A stretch of DNA of 64,000 nt from Lachnospiraceae bacterium (GCA_029068555.1 JAIECJ010000149.1:20694-84693), one strand, 5' to 3'. Shown: positions 20,801 to 28,388, counted from the first letter of the stretch. Made by a program: numbers and translations. The notes: generated by a model from the sequence alone, not told the origin.

Positions 20801-21064
20801 AAACAGCAGATTTTTGTCACGATGAAAATAGGCGGCGAGGACAAGCTGCTCAGGGAAGGGGAAGACTATGAGATTGTGAAGAATGGATATTCTAAGAATA
20901 TTTACAAAGGCACCGGAAAGATGACTATCAGAGGAATCAACGGATATGGTGGGATAAAGACGGTTTCCTTTAAGATTAAGGCACAAAATCTGGATCGTGT
21001 TGTATGGTATGAAAACCTATATAAATGGTCAATGTCATGGTACCGTGAAAATTTTAGCAGATAG
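14849..21064 (+). CDS. Giant secreted modular GH10 endo-xylanase
   Basis: 2071 aa. Signal peptide (MLRNKDKRIMALILSGVLLAG... to about residue 30), then a Thr/Glu/Asp-rich linker to about 145, two CBM22/CBM4_9-like modules (about 150-305 and 310-510), and a GH10 barrel (about 515-890) with VWHSQAPEWF, acid/base Glu695 in WDVVNEAV and nucleophile Glu813 in LTELDLKA. Then come two CBM9-like domains (about 917-1240, the second YMTIAGVGSDIIKVDGE...), three FIVAR-type helical repeats (about 1250-1470) and about seven Ig-like YTG domains (ITYTGKALKPAV, KVYTGDKIVPEF, LSYTGNEIKPAV). The C-terminus ends abruptly after the last Ig domain with no LPXTG, SLH or dockerin, and a MITE lies 22 bp downstream. 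It would cleave xylan outside the cell to feed the importer encoded upstream. RBS AGGAGG at 14837. Confidence 0.93.
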   Translation: MLRNKDKRIMALILSGVLLAGSLNPITSNAAEISAQTEIAEEGRTDDAGEKAEEGSEPETDTDRNSAEQSTVEESTAGEGTMEESSTDGDTTDERPVEDDTVEERTDEETTTEESSVSEETTEDDVTETSTEEDTQEECIALESDRQISANILKDYNPSFENGTDKALDWWNDLSWGQTYIAREHYEESGNPTPECGDYYLEVIPDADKKSGAQICHEDIAKIIKPEVTYEFTYFAKLSDGMDSGEVQFQVTSASKDWESKTAEVNLDSEVELESGQWKQVSGTFQIPAYDKNEQVKIEFLGSEDLSFCIDDLRVAAIDKGDIEYGDNLVKNPYFAESDLSVWEASKGDADITAATADEAIFDDINTYGVIGNRTSSYDCFAQDMTAVIQSGNSYEYSFYVMLDADDYKDAPPEQREVSFAPYVTVEGESTYWGSHNSGILDSGCIKKIPAGEWVKFEGSFNPKFEGEAEKLIIRILEQGTNYGNGDCVKGRYYVTGVTIHEVKKPVKEIEWDIPNLKDTVSGKDGIGSDAYTGALLTVSDLSDKPLMDLVQKHFNAVTFENELKMDALFGYHDNNNSAPGFDTITWTRADGTEMKDYKVPQLDYSRAEKILDALKVWNKDHPDSVIKVRGHVLVWHSQAPEWFFREDWDINKPDVSPAVMDARQEWYIKTVLEHFTGDSSPYKGMFYGWDVVNEAVSDSTGTYRHEDEKSSWWRVYKSEDFIVNAFRYANYYAPSELELYYNDYNECVGSKVPGIEKLLKEVKSHEADDKLPTRISAMGMQSHHTVSSPTVNQIRDAAVRYGKIVGKVQLTELDLKASDDFDGTDATLQNEYTKQAYRYKEIYDVMREVDAMDDIDVNGITIWGVIDGNSWLQEGSDVGGGADGSKRQVPLLFDDDYKAKPSFYAFVNADKLEPYIRSVTVMQAAEEDPYANGKTYGIQGIDAAFIPVWTDTELKVQVTVFDTTVSEDDAVRLYIDWNKSASESTAVTPITKNRSESQAQEGGYVAEFVVSRDLMPSVGFRMDVVVSDNGQNYAFNDMTMNQDTGSKYYASAITKPYMTIAGVGSDIIKVDGEKEAVWDQAKEIDFQIRTGSAKASASARLLWDKQYLYVLADVTDPVLDKTSTAEHEQDSLEVFIDENNHKSDSYEEDDKQYRVNYANEQSFNGQKCNADNILSKAVETDKGYRIEAAYKWTDITPALGNKIGIDLQINDAEGGTRIGTVSWYDESGQGWTSTGVFGTATLGDLIKTPDLDIREELNSLISDCENFLKDAKEEDYTPETWTAFIEALEAAKTVWGNEEAAPETVEAAYDALAEARIALKPSTKTETPAEKELRNLIAECEMLKKEEYTDESWVPFATAMEEAKAVLANPDAPQEEVQKALDALKDAKAKLQKTDESEPISKDQLKELIEKCEERNPNDYTKESWAFYEKALADAKAVLENAAATQEDVQTAAARLSEALSQLKEREGLWAFDISDITYTGKALKPAVTVYDGRTLLALGKDYTVTYKNNTKPTERAEAVIKGKGNYAGSITKTFKIVPKDLTDEDITVPDLYVKAPKPGRNVTVAPTVTRNGKKLAKKEFTVDSIKDKTGSNVERVTEPGTYTVAVKGVDANGYTGSKEIQLVVLNNEQVLMSAVKVTGIQNKVYTGDKIVPEFTVKYGNHTLVPNQDYQVTCDSTEIGTATAVIKGIGETYVGEKTVTFKITGIALKAKDVTLENAVNLSYTGNEIKPAVKIAGAEQGRDFTVAYDKNVKAGTASVTIKGIGKYTGTVKKTFKIAPFDIQKNPEGKLGYNTADIIVPYMKGGSKLNETDLKAVFNGQNLIEGVDYTMVYSGNKKLDTATVKIKGKGNFKGTTEPISFTIVPQDIANLTNIILSDVTKKNARKYSNVNLTIKDFDGKPLKKGTDYKVTYTKQDGTTPIEGTPNVGDVIRATVEGINCYRGTTYMEFRIIEDSVDISKAKVKVEPQSYTGKEITLSEMDPATGKQQIFVTMKIGGEDKLLREGEDYEIVKNGYSKNIYKGTGKMTIRGINGYGGIKTVSFKIKAQNLDRVVWYENLYKWSMSWYRENFSR

Positions 21065-21085
21065 ATGCATAAATATGAACAAGGG

Positions 21086-21244
21086 GCTGTCATGTTACTG
21101 TTCACACCTACGCCAAAGTAGTGGGAATCATGCGCCAAAATGCTTGCCTTTTAGCATTTTGTGTGCAAAATCTGTTATAATTCACACCTCAATAACTTAT
21201 AAGCTGATGAAAACTGGCGTTGGTGTGAATTGTAACGCTGTCAT
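21086..21244 (+). mobile_element. 143-bp MITE, copy 1, with 8-bp target duplication
   Basis: Element 21094-21236. Ends are inverted: left GTTACTGTTCACACC, right GGTGTGAATTGTAAC (about 19 of 22 bp pair when extended). GCTGTCAT occurs directly on both sides (21086-21093 and 21237-21244). An internal hairpin CAAAATGC...GCATTTTG is present. It encodes no protein. It sits 22 bp after the GH10 stop codon. Confidence 0.92.
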
Positions 21245-21270
21245 CGCGGCCCCTGTTTTTTTGATACTTT

Positions 21271-21465
21271 TCAGCCCTTGTTAAATCCGGCGTCCTCACA
21301 TATAATAGAGATATAGGTTGGCGTACTGTCCAGTGCATATTCAGGCAGACTTGTTTTCCTGATAACACATGTGAAATTCTTCCTGTCGGTGTACTGAGCG
21401 TGTAAGCCGTACAGCTGCGTGATTGAGAAGGCAGCGAAATAGAGATGCTTATGATAAAGATAACT
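21271..21465 (-). pseudogene. Possible 3' remnant of a minus-strand gene
   Basis: The minus strand reads open without a credible start for about 60 codons and ends at a TGA complementary to 21271-21273. The translation ends STPTYISIICEDAGFNKG and includes FSITQLYGLHAQYTDRKNF, which has normal protein composition. No RBS or start codon is visible upstream before the GNAT gene region. I do not recognise the family. It may be chance coding potential. Confidence 0.22.
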
Positions 21466-21500
21466 TATGAGGAGAAAATGATATTGGAGGGATTTTTGAG

Positions 21501-21971
21501 ATGATTATAGTCAGAAATGCGCAGAGACAGGAATTAGAGCGCGTTAATGAAATGCGCAGAATGGTGAATGATGTCCATGTCAGCGGTCGGCCGGATGTGT
21601 TTCGTGAGAACTTTTGTGATGAACTTAGGCAGCATATATATGATAAATATGATGCCTGTGATTCGGATGTCCTGGTTGCGGTGGCAGATGAAGTAGTTTG
21701 CGGGTTTGCCATTGTGGAATATATCGAAAGACCCCAGTCCGCATATATTAATTCCCGGCGGTTTTACCATGTCAAGGAGTTCGGCGTGGATGAAAAGTAT
21801 AGAAGAAAAGGTGTTGCAACAGCGCTTATTTCATTTATGAAAGACGATGCAAGGAAGATGGGATTTCATAAGATGGAACTGGATATGTGGGAATTTAATG
21901 ATGGGGCATTGGCCTTCTATGAAAATGTAGGTTTCAAAACATACCGCAGGTATATGGAAATGGAGTGTTAA
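21501..21971 (+). CDS. GNAT family N-acetyltransferase
   Basis: 156 aa cytoplasmic acetyl-CoA-dependent transferase. The GNAT fold is recognisable from VKEFGVDEKYRRKGVATALISFM, which holds the Q/RxxGxG/A acetyl-CoA pyrophosphate loop (here RRKGVA), and the terminal motif MWEFNDGALAFYENVGFKTYRRYMEM. RBS GGAGGG with 9-nt spacing before ATG 21501. Substrate cannot be inferred: neighbours (xylanase, GH94) are unrelated, it has its own terminator, and it looks like a single-gene unit inserted between two polysaccharide loci. Confidence 0.88.
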   Translation: MIIVRNAQRQELERVNEMRRMVNDVHVSGRPDVFRENFCDELRQHIYDKYDACDSDVLVAVADEVVCGFAIVEYIERPQSAYINSRRFYHVKEFGVDEKYRRKGVATALISFMKDDARKMGFHKMELDMWEFNDGALAFYENVGFKTYRRYMEMEC

Positions 21972-22007
21972 AGAATGGGGGTAATAGGTATTGATTGGCC
22001 TATCAGG

Positions 22008-22036
22008 AAAAAGGGTTTTATAAGCCCTTTTTTTAT
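22008..22036 (+). terminator. Intrinsic terminator after the GNAT gene
   Basis: AAAAAGGG / CCCTTTTT stem around a short AT-rich loop followed by a run of T. Confidence 0.8.
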
Positions 22037-22101
22037 TTTGGGTTATAATTTTATAGTTTCAAAAGCCCTGAAATTATCTTGCAGGTTGTTTTATTTATTT
22101 G

Positions 22102-22126
22102 TGTCATGAAAATGATATTTTTGCAA
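22102..22126. promoter_or_regulatory. Candidate AraC operator upstream of the GH94 operon
   Basis: A 25-bp segment reading TGTCATGA-AAA-TGATATTTTT-G-CAA. It matches 21 of 25 positions with 28364-28388 in the araC/SBP divergent region. The surrounding 250 bp (22037-22282) hold no gene. A weak -10-like TATGCT at 22159 begins 33 bp past the motif end, the same distance as TATAAT in the other copy. Confidence 0.5.
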
Positions 22127-22282
22127 TGAATATGATTTTCGTTTTGTAAATAATGCGATATGCTCATATCAAGAAAGTAGCATTTATATAGCGCAGAAGA
22201 TAGCTGACAGGAGAATGCCAGGCCTGATGCCCATATAGGAATAGATGCAAAATAACGCAATTAGAAAGAATGGAGGAATAAG

Positions 22283-25012
22283 ATGCAATCAGAGACGAAT
22301 CCTATCACATTTAAAAACACAGACGAAGTTTTTACGCTAAACCATCCTGACAATTATACCTATCTGTATTTTCCGGTTGCCGGCGAGCAGGGAATCAAGT
22401 CGAGTGTGACACCCAGTTTCGCGGGCGACAGCAAGCTGGATCAGAACACATTTCTGCTCGAGCCGGTAAGCAGTGAAAACCTGCACAACAATAGGTCTTC
22501 CAGAAACTTCTGGTGCCGTGTCGAAGGCGCAGGCGCGTGGTCTGCGACAGGTGTGTCGGCGGAGGCGGAGTGTGACAAGTACACGGCGTGTCAGGACGAA
22601 TGCAGCATGGAGGCAGGCTTTATGTGGCAGACAGTGACCCGAATATCGTCCAAGTACAAACTCAAGTCAACAGTCACAAGCTTTGTGCCGGTTGACCACA
22701 ATGTGGAACTCTTGCACGTCGTCATTGAGAATACAGCAGAGAGTGCACAGAAGATCACGCCGGTTGCCGCTGTTCCCATTTATGGAAGAAGCGCGGACAA
22801 TATCAGGGATCACAGGCATGTGACCTCATTGCTGCACCAGATTACAGTGACGGGACAGGGCGTGGCGGTCAAGCCAAAACTTTCCTTTGACGAGAGAGGA
22901 CATCAAAAGAACCAGATTACATATTTTGTCTACGGCGTATCGGGAAACGGGGAAGCGCCGGAACAGTTTTTCCCAGTCACAGAGGACTTTATCGGGGAAG
23001 GCGGAAGCCTGACTGCACCGCTGGCTGTCAAGAACGGTGCAGAGGGTGTAAAGGCAGGTACACAGATTAACGGGAAGGAAGCGCTGGGTGGTCTGCAATT
23101 TCGCAGTGTGGAGCTGAAAAGCGCAGAGACGGCAGCATATACCATCATAATCGGCGCAACCGCAGAAATGGACACGATGCGGAATGTTGTCGCTGCCTAC
23201 AATAGCACGGAAAAAGTGCAGACAGCACTGCGGAACACGCAAAACAGCTGGCAGGATAAGGTCAATGTCTCTTTCCAGACTGGCGATAAGACGGTAGACA
23301 GCTATCTTCGGTGGATTTGTTTTCAGCCGATATTACGGCGGCTCTATGGCTGTTCTTTTCTGCCGCACCACGACTACGGCAAGGGCGGCAGGGGATGGAG
23401 GGATCTCTGGCAGGATTGTCTGTCACTGTTGTTTATGAATCCTGACGGCGTGCGCCAGATGATAGTTGATAACTACGGCGGTGTCCGGATAGACGGAACC
23501 AACGCGACGATTATCGGGGAGAGGCAGGGTGAATTTAAGGCAGACAGGAACAGCATCACCCGCGTGTGGATGGATCATGGATTCTGGCCATTTCTGACCA
23601 CGAAGCTCTATATTGACCAGACGGGGGACATTGCAATCCTTGGCGAGAAGGTTCCATATTTCAAGGATAAGCAGATACAGCGGGGACTGGCTTCTGACAG
23701 CGACTGGGATGAATCATATGGTATGCAGCAGAAAACGCAGGATGGAGTTGTTTATACTGGAAGTATCATGGAGCATATTTTACTACAGCAGCTGTGTGCA
23801 TTCTACGAGGTAGGGGCGCATAACCATATTCGCCTGCGCAATGCCGACTGGAATGACGCGCTTGACATGGCGCCGGACAAGGGCGAGAGTGTGGCATTTA
23901 CAAGCGCCTATGCCTACAATCTCAGGGAGCTTGCAGCGTATCTGGAAAAATATGAAGCGGCCACCAAAAAGAACCAGCTGGAACTGACGGAGGAAATCGC
24001 GATCCTTCTCGCAGGAGACATGCACAAGTACGAGGAAATTGAATGGAAGCGCACCATCCTGAACCAGTATGTACTGACCTGCACGCACAATATTTCCGGC
24101 AGGACGGTTCTGGTATCCATCGCCGAGCTGGCACAGAATCTCAGGGACAAGGCAGCATGGGTGGTGGAGCATATCCGCCGCACTGAGTGGGTGACGGACA
24201 CTGAAGGAAACGGCTGGTTCAACGGCTACTATGACAACAATGGCAATCAGGTTGAGGGTGTACACGGCGGCAATGTGCGCATGATGCTCACCAGTCAGGT
24301 GTTTTCCATTATGAGCGGCACGGCTGATAAGGAAATGACGGCAAAAATCTGCCAAAGCGCAGACAAGTATCTGTACAGGGAAAAAGTCGGCGGTTATCGT
24401 CTGAATACGAAGTTTGACGAGGATAAGTTTGATCTTGGCAGAATGTTTGGCTTTGCTTATGGCGAGAAAGAAAATGGCGCGGTGTTCTCTCATATGACTG
24501 TCATGTTTGCCAATGCCCTTTATCAGCGGGGATTTGTAAAAGAGGGGTACAAGGCACTCCACACGCTGTTGGCGACAGCGATGGACTTTGAGACAAGTAA
24601 GATTTATCCCGGCGTGCCGGAGTACTTTGACGCGGACGGGCGCGGGATGTACCACTACCTGACAGGTGCCGCAAGCTGGTTTATGCTGACCATGATCACG
24701 GAGGTGTACGGTGTCAGGGGTGACCTTGGGAATCTGGTGCTTGCGCCGAAGCTGATGGCAGAGCAGTTTGATGCGGATGGAAATGCCTCTATTCAGTTGA
24801 ATTTTCTGAAAAAGACATTTTTAATCCGATATCACAATCCTGGGAAGCAGCCCTATGGAGCATATCATATTGAACGGGCAGTGTGCGGGGACATAGAATT
24901 GAAAAAAGTGACAGATATGTCAGGTGCAGTATATATGGAAAAAGAAACAATTGAGTCGCTTGACAGTACCGTTCATGTGATTGATGTGATGTGTTTAAAA
25001 AATATTGACTAA
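22283..25012 (+). CDS. GH94 beta-glucan oligosaccharide phosphorylase (laminaribiose/cellodextrin type)
   Basis: 909 aa cytoplasmic inverting phosphorylase that would split a beta-glucoside with phosphate to give glucose 1-phosphate. GH94 features are the N-terminal sandwich (LHNNRSSRNFWCRVEGAG), HHDYGKGGRGWRDLWQDCLS, the NADWNDALDM catalytic block (Asp522/Asp525, one being the general acid) and the C-terminal GAASWF. It is about 100 aa longer than the cellobiose phosphorylase next door and clearly not a recent copy of it. The length and nearby GH16 beta-glucanases make laminaribiose or laminari-oligosaccharide phosphorylase a good candidate, but cellodextrin phosphorylase is possible. RBS GGAGG; the second GH94 gene follows 15 bp later. 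Confidence 0.85.
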   Translation: MQSETNPITFKNTDEVFTLNHPDNYTYLYFPVAGEQGIKSSVTPSFAGDSKLDQNTFLLEPVSSENLHNNRSSRNFWCRVEGAGAWSATGVSAEAECDKYTACQDECSMEAGFMWQTVTRISSKYKLKSTVTSFVPVDHNVELLHVVIENTAESAQKITPVAAVPIYGRSADNIRDHRHVTSLLHQITVTGQGVAVKPKLSFDERGHQKNQITYFVYGVSGNGEAPEQFFPVTEDFIGEGGSLTAPLAVKNGAEGVKAGTQINGKEALGGLQFRSVELKSAETAAYTIIIGATAEMDTMRNVVAAYNSTEKVQTALRNTQNSWQDKVNVSFQTGDKTVDSYLRWICFQPILRRLYGCSFLPHHDYGKGGRGWRDLWQDCLSLLFMNPDGVRQMIVDNYGGVRIDGTNATIIGERQGEFKADRNSITRVWMDHGFWPFLTTKLYIDQTGDIAILGEKVPYFKDKQIQRGLASDSDWDESYGMQQKTQDGVVYTGSIMEHILLQQLCAFYEVGAHNHIRLRNADWNDALDMAPDKGESVAFTSAYAYNLRELAAYLEKYEAATKKNQLELTEEIAILLAGDMHKYEEIEWKRTILNQYVLTCTHNISGRTVLVSIAELAQNLRDKAAWVVEHIRRTEWVTDTEGNGWFNGYYDNNGNQVEGVHGGNVRMMLTSQVFSIMSGTADKEMTAKICQSADKYLYREKVGGYRLNTKFDEDKFDLGRMFGFAYGEKENGAVFSHMTVMFANALYQRGFVKEGYKALHTLLATAMDFETSKIYPGVPEYFDADGRGMYHYLTGAASWFMLTMITEVYGVRGDLGNLVLAPKLMAEQFDADGNASIQLNFLKKTFLIRYHNPGKQPYGAYHIERAVCGDIELKKVTDMSGAVYMEKETIESLDSTVHVIDVMCLKNID

Positions 25013-25027
25013 AGGAGAGAATGAATA

Positions 25028-27442
25028 ATGCAGTATGGCTATTTTGATGATGAGAAAAGAGAGTATGTGATTACCCGGCCCGATACGCCTGCTCCGTGGG
25101 CGAACTATCTCGGCTCCCCCGAGTACGGCGCAGTCATCTCCAACAACGCAGGCGGTTACAGCTTTGCAAAATCAGGTGCAAATGGCAGGATTCTGCGCTA
25201 TGTGTTTAACGGATTTGACCAGCCGGGACGCTATATCTATATCCGGGACAATGACAGTAGTGATTACTGGTCGGCGTCATGGCAGCCTGTCGGAAAGGAT
25301 TTGGATTCCTACCAGAGCAAGTGCCATCACGGGACGGCATATACAAGGATGGAGGCGGATTACAGCGGCATTCACTCGGAGGCGCTCTACTATGTGCCGC
25401 TTGGTAAGTCATACGAGGTGTGGAACCTGAAAGTGACAAACAACACGGACAGTGTAAGAAGCCTAAACATCACTGGCTACGCGGAATTTACGAACAACAA
25501 CAACTACGAGCAGGACCAGGTCAATCTTCAGTATTCAATGTTCATTACGAGAACTGCCTTTGAGAAGGATCGCATCCGGCATACGATACACGGCAATCTG
25601 GACGGACTTGAGGACGGGGAGGAGGTCGACAACAAGCTTGCGATTGACCGCTTCTTCGGACTGGCAGGAGCAGCGGTTGCTTCCTACTGCGGAGATAAGG
25701 AGAAATTCATCGGACGTTATCATGGTTATGGCAATCCCGTAGGCGTCATAAACGGCGATCTTGGCGGGGAGTTAAGCTACAATGAAAATGGATGCGGCGC
25801 GCTCACGGCAGCACTTACGCTTGCGGCAGGCGAGACAAAAGAGATTGCCTTCATACTGGGAATGAAGTACAAGGACGAGGCAGACAGGATTCTGGAGAGC
25901 TATCAAAATCCGTCACAGACCTGCGCAAAGGAGCTGGAGGAACTTCTTACCTACTGGCATGCAAAGTTGTCTCATTTTCAGGTAAAAACGCCCAGTCCGG
26001 CATTTGATACCATGATCAATACATGGAATGCCTACAACTGCTTTATGACCTTTATCTGGTCGCGTGCCGCTTCCTTTATCTATTGCGGACTCAGGAACGG
26101 CTATGGATATCGCGACACAGTGCAGGATATTCAGGGCATAATTCATCTGGCACCGGAGATGGCAGTCGAGAAAATACGTTTTATGCTCTCGGCGCAGGTG
26201 GACAACGGCGGCGGACTTCCGCTTGTTAAATTCACCCACAATGCCGGACATGAGGACACACCGGATGATGCCTCTTATGTACAGGAGACAGGGCATCCTG
26301 CGTACAGGGCGGATGATGCACTATGGCTGTTCCCTACTGTATACAAGTATGTGTCGGAATCCGGCAATCTAGCGTTTATTGACGAGGTGATTCCGTTTGC
26401 CAACAAGGGTGAAGGAACAGTGTATGAGCACTTGAAACGCGCGGTTGACTTTTCAATGAACCATCTGGGACCCCACGGAATGCCGGCCGGACTCTACGCG
26501 GACTGGAATGACTGCCTGCGCCTTGGGAAGAATGGGGAGTCTTCGTTTGTGGCACTACAGTATTATTATGCGATGACGATTCTCAGGAAATTTGCCGCGT
26601 ACAAGAAGGACGAAAGTTATATTGCATTTTTGGATGAAAAGCAAAAGGAACTTGGCGATTTGATTCAGAAACTTTGCTGGAATGAGGATCGTTTTATCAG
26701 GGGCTTTACGGAGAAGGGAGAAATCATCGGAGAACGCACAGACAAAGAGGCAAATATGTGGCTCAACCCGCAGAGCTGGGCTGTCATCAGCGGTCTTGCC
26801 ACAGACGAGCAGGCTGATACGGCGCTCGGTTTGGTGAATGAGCGGTTAAACACAGAATACGGTGCTATACTTATGGATCCGCCCTACCATCTGGACGCGT
26901 TTGACGGTGCGCTTGCAGTGATTTACAATGCAGGCGTCAAGGAAAATGCAGGTATCTTCTCGCAGTCACAGGGATGGATTATTCTCGCGGAGGCGCTGCG
27001 CGGACACGGGGAGCGAGCCTTTGCCTATTTCATGGAAAATGCGCCTGCCGCCCAGAATGACAGGGCGGAAATACGTAAGCTGGAACCATACTGCTATGGG
27101 CAGTTTACCGAGGGAAAAGCAAGCCCGCATTTTGGGCGCTCCCATGTGCACTGGCTGACAGGTACGGCATCTACTGTCATGGTTGGCTGCGTGGAGGGAA
27201 TCCTCGGTATGCGCCCTGACTTTGGCGGACTGGAAATCGCACCCTCCATACCGAAAGACTGGGAGCAGTTTGAGATTGACAAGGACTTCAGGGGAAGCCG
27301 CCTGCATATCACAGTGAAGAATCCCGGGCATGTTGAATCGGGGTGCAAATCATTAAAAGTAAATGGTCAAGAGATGCAAGGCAATTATATACCGGCAAAG
27401 ATACTTGCGAAGGAAAATGAAGTGGAACTATTCATGTCATAA
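25028..27442 (+). CDS. GH94 cellobiose phosphorylase
   Basis: 804 aa, the normal length for cellobiose phosphorylase (EC 2.4.1.20). The N-terminus MQYGYFDDEKREYVITRPDTPAPW and the segments NNAGGYSF, DNDSSDYWSASWQPVGK and GYGYRDTVQD are typical of the cellobiose/chitobiose phosphorylase clade. The catalytic block is LYADWNDCLRLG, with Asp492/Asp495. Cytoplasmic. It converts cellobiose and phosphate to glucose 1-phosphate and glucose, an energy-saving route for disaccharides imported by the ABC system at 28.5-31.9 kb. Cellobionate or chitobiose phosphorylase activity is less likely but not excluded. Second gene of a two-gene operon ending at a bidirectional terminator. Confidence 0.87.
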   Translation: MQYGYFDDEKREYVITRPDTPAPWANYLGSPEYGAVISNNAGGYSFAKSGANGRILRYVFNGFDQPGRYIYIRDNDSSDYWSASWQPVGKDLDSYQSKCHHGTAYTRMEADYSGIHSEALYYVPLGKSYEVWNLKVTNNTDSVRSLNITGYAEFTNNNNYEQDQVNLQYSMFITRTAFEKDRIRHTIHGNLDGLEDGEEVDNKLAIDRFFGLAGAAVASYCGDKEKFIGRYHGYGNPVGVINGDLGGELSYNENGCGALTAALTLAAGETKEIAFILGMKYKDEADRILESYQNPSQTCAKELEELLTYWHAKLSHFQVKTPSPAFDTMINTWNAYNCFMTFIWSRAASFIYCGLRNGYGYRDTVQDIQGIIHLAPEMAVEKIRFMLSAQVDNGGGLPLVKFTHNAGHEDTPDDASYVQETGHPAYRADDALWLFPTVYKYVSESGNLAFIDEVIPFANKGEGTVYEHLKRAVDFSMNHLGPHGMPAGLYADWNDCLRLGKNGESSFVALQYYYAMTILRKFAAYKKDESYIAFLDEKQKELGDLIQKLCWNEDRFIRGFTEKGEIIGERTDKEANMWLNPQSWAVISGLATDEQADTALGLVNERLNTEYGAILMDPPYHLDAFDGALAVIYNAGVKENAGIFSQSQGWIILAEALRGHGERAFAYFMENAPAAQNDRAEIRKLEPYCYGQFTEGKASPHFGRSHVHWLTGTASTVMVGCVEGILGMRPDFGGLEIAPSIPKDWEQFEIDKDFRGSRLHITVKNPGHVESGCKSLKVNGQEMQGNYIPAKILAKENEVELFMS

Positions 27443-27455
27443 ATTTGGGCATCAA

Positions 27456-27497
27456 TAAAAACGTGACTGTCTATGGGGAGACGGTCACGTTTTTATT
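27456..27497. terminator. Bidirectional terminator between GH94 and araC
   Basis: A 16-bp stem AAAAACGTGACTGTCT / AGACGGTCACGTTTTT (one G-T pair) with an ATGGGG loop, A-rich on one side and T-rich on the other. It serves the convergent cellobiose phosphorylase and AraC genes. Confidence 0.9.
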
Positions 27498-27554
27498 GTG
27501 TTACCATTGAAATGTAAATTTTCTGTGGCGGTAAGGACCGCAACAGGTGCACCA

Positions 27555-28298
27555 TTACCAGGTCTGGTGGTAGTGGCGGTCGCGGTATTTCTTAGGAGTG
27601 AGACCAACATACTTCTCAAAAGTCTGGATAAAATGGCTCTGCGAGGAAAATGCAAGATAGTTGGCAATGTCAATCAGACTGTAGTTGGAGTATTTGAGGA
27701 GGTTTTCCGCCTTCTCTATTTTTTTCTCGCGGATATAGTCACTGATGGAGATGCCAAGATTTTGCTTAAAAAGACGGGACAGATAGCTTGGCGACAGCGC
27801 TGTATACTTTGCAAGCTCATTGATGGTGATGCGCTCGTTGATATGGCTGTAGATATAATCTGTGCAGAGCAGAATCGGCTTTGAGAGAATAGCATTTTTT
27901 TGCAGTACGAGCATTTTTCCTGTGAAGTCGAGCACCATGTCCTGGTGCAGATCAGCGATAGCCTTGGTGGTGGAGCAGGAGTCCATCTTTAATATATAGA
28001 AGTCGCTGAGACGGTAAGCCTGTTCCAGTTCAAGTCCACCCTCGACACAGTGCCGCGTGAGTAGGGCGGCTGTGACAACAAAATGATATTTCAAATTGGT
28101 CAGTGCGTTTTTTGACAGTACGCCCATCCCTTCTGGGTTGGTGAAATCTCCCTGTTTGAGATTATTTCTGACAAATTCCATATCCCCGTTCTTGACAGCG
28201 GCATAGAAGGAATATTCTTCCTCCATTGGACGGTGATATGTTTCGGATTCGCTCTCGGACAGTTCACGCCTGTACCATTCACTCCTTAAATTGCTCAT
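27555..28298 (-). CDS. AraC family transcriptional regulator
   Basis: 247 aa from the ATG at 28298, preceded by AAAGAGGT at proper spacing; an upstream in-frame start at 28352 lacks a site. The C-terminal ~100 residues hold the double helix-turn-helix (ITINELAKYTALSPSYLSRLFKQ and SLIDIANYLAFSSQSHFIQTFEKYVGLTPKKYR). The N-terminal part is helical and rich in Leu, without an obvious cupin, so its ligand is unknown. It is divergent from the sugar ABC operon and convergent with the GH94 pair. Shared 25-bp sequences at 22102 and 28364 suggest it controls both. Confidence 0.9.
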   Translation of the reverse strand: MSNLRSEWYRRELSESESETYHRPMEEEYSFYAAVKNGDMEFVRNNLKQGDFTNPEGMGVLSKNALTNLKYHFVVTAALLTRHCVEGGLELEQAYRLSDFYILKMDSCSTTKAIADLHQDMVLDFTGKMLVLQKNAILSKPILLCTDYIYSHINERITINELAKYTALSPSYLSRLFKQNLGISISDYIREKKIEKAENLLKYSNYSLIDIANYLAFSSQSHFIQTFEKYVGLTPKKYRDRHYHQTW

Positions 28299-28363
28299 AG
28301 CTACCTCTTTCTTAACAAAAAATTTAATTGTTTTTTCTTCATTTTTTAACATAATTATAATTA

Positions 28364-28388
28364 TGTCATGATTTTGATATTTTTACAA
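28364..28388. promoter_or_regulatory. Candidate AraC operator in the araC/SBP divergent region
   Basis: Reads TGTCATGA-TTT-TGATATTTTT-A-CAA and matches the copy at 22102-22126 at 21 of 25 positions. It partly overlaps the 18-bp AT-rich palindrome ACATAATTATAATTATGT at 28349-28366. A TATAAT lies at 28421-28426, 33 bp past its end, oriented toward the SBP gene. Confidence 0.5.

Noticed and set aside
20997..21284. Small reading frame encoding HLRQSSGNHAPKC-like peptide, repeated at 60008-60349
   Set aside because: The shared peptide is just translation of the 143-bp MITE; no RBS, and flanking parts differ between copies.
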